In this document: one piece after another, positions 5,790-5,801 of the stretch
Position numbering within the stretch: position 1 is the first letter of the stretch
Layout: each line of letters opens with the position of its first letter
NCBI GenBank assembly: GCA_027364825.1
Contig: DAHXOM010000127.1
Location: 1 to 5,801, forward strand
Direction of reading: 5' to 3'
Origin: a bacterium
GTDB lineage: Bacteria; JAMCPX01
Length of the DNA: 5,801 nt
Made by a program: the position numbers and the translations under genes
The notes under the pieces: generated by a model
Told to the model about the DNA's origin: nothing
Databases searched by the model: none
The model's input: the letters and a program-made list of their open reading frames with translations, nothing else

Positions 5790-5801
5790 GCCGCTTTACG
5801 A

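Overview
The window is an ordinary-looking chromosomal stretch from a Gram-negative-type bacterium. Moderate GC, frequent ATA (Ile) and AGG (Arg) codons, a proteobacterial-style DnaK and a paired HEAT-repeat/HD-GYP operon suggest a deltaproteobacterium-like or Nitrospirota-like organism. That placement is an inference from style, not from a marker gene. I see no phage, transposase, CRISPR array, rRNA or tRNA.

Layout, left to right. (1) Positions 1-1303, minus strand: the first 434 codons of dnaK, cut by the left edge. (2) Positions 1304-1485: a 182-base divergent intergenic region. It holds the dnaK ribosome binding site, a weak dnaK promoter candidate, an extended -10 promoter for the rightward genes, and between them two overlapping 8-bp inverted repeats that look like a regulator-binding site. 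(3) Positions 1486-4366, plus strand: a two-gene operon with an 8-base overlap. The first gene encodes a 509-residue HEAT-repeat protein and the second a 452-residue HD-GYP protein. (4) Positions 4367-4611: a gap between convergent genes with no supported gene. It contains a nested long inverted repeat (4390-4575), a 14-bp palindrome and a rightward intrinsic terminator. (5) Positions 4612-5679, minus strand: a complete Old Yellow Enzyme of the YqjM/NamA/XenA class. (6) Positions 5680-5801: the upstream region of that gene, AT-rich with a good ribosome binding site and a hairpin at the right edge.

The most interesting point is the operon. The two proteins have different C-terminal parts (HEAT solenoid versus cyclic-dinucleotide phosphodiesterase), but their first ~140 residues appear to be the same kind of domain. 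This suggests a sensor or scaffold/effector pair built by duplicating one N-terminal module. The HD-GYP protein keeps every expected metal ligand but has an altered sequence inside the GYP signature. The operon shares its control region with dnaK, which may link it to stress physiology, though the sequence only shows the divergent arrangement. The Old Yellow Enzyme looks functionally unrelated.
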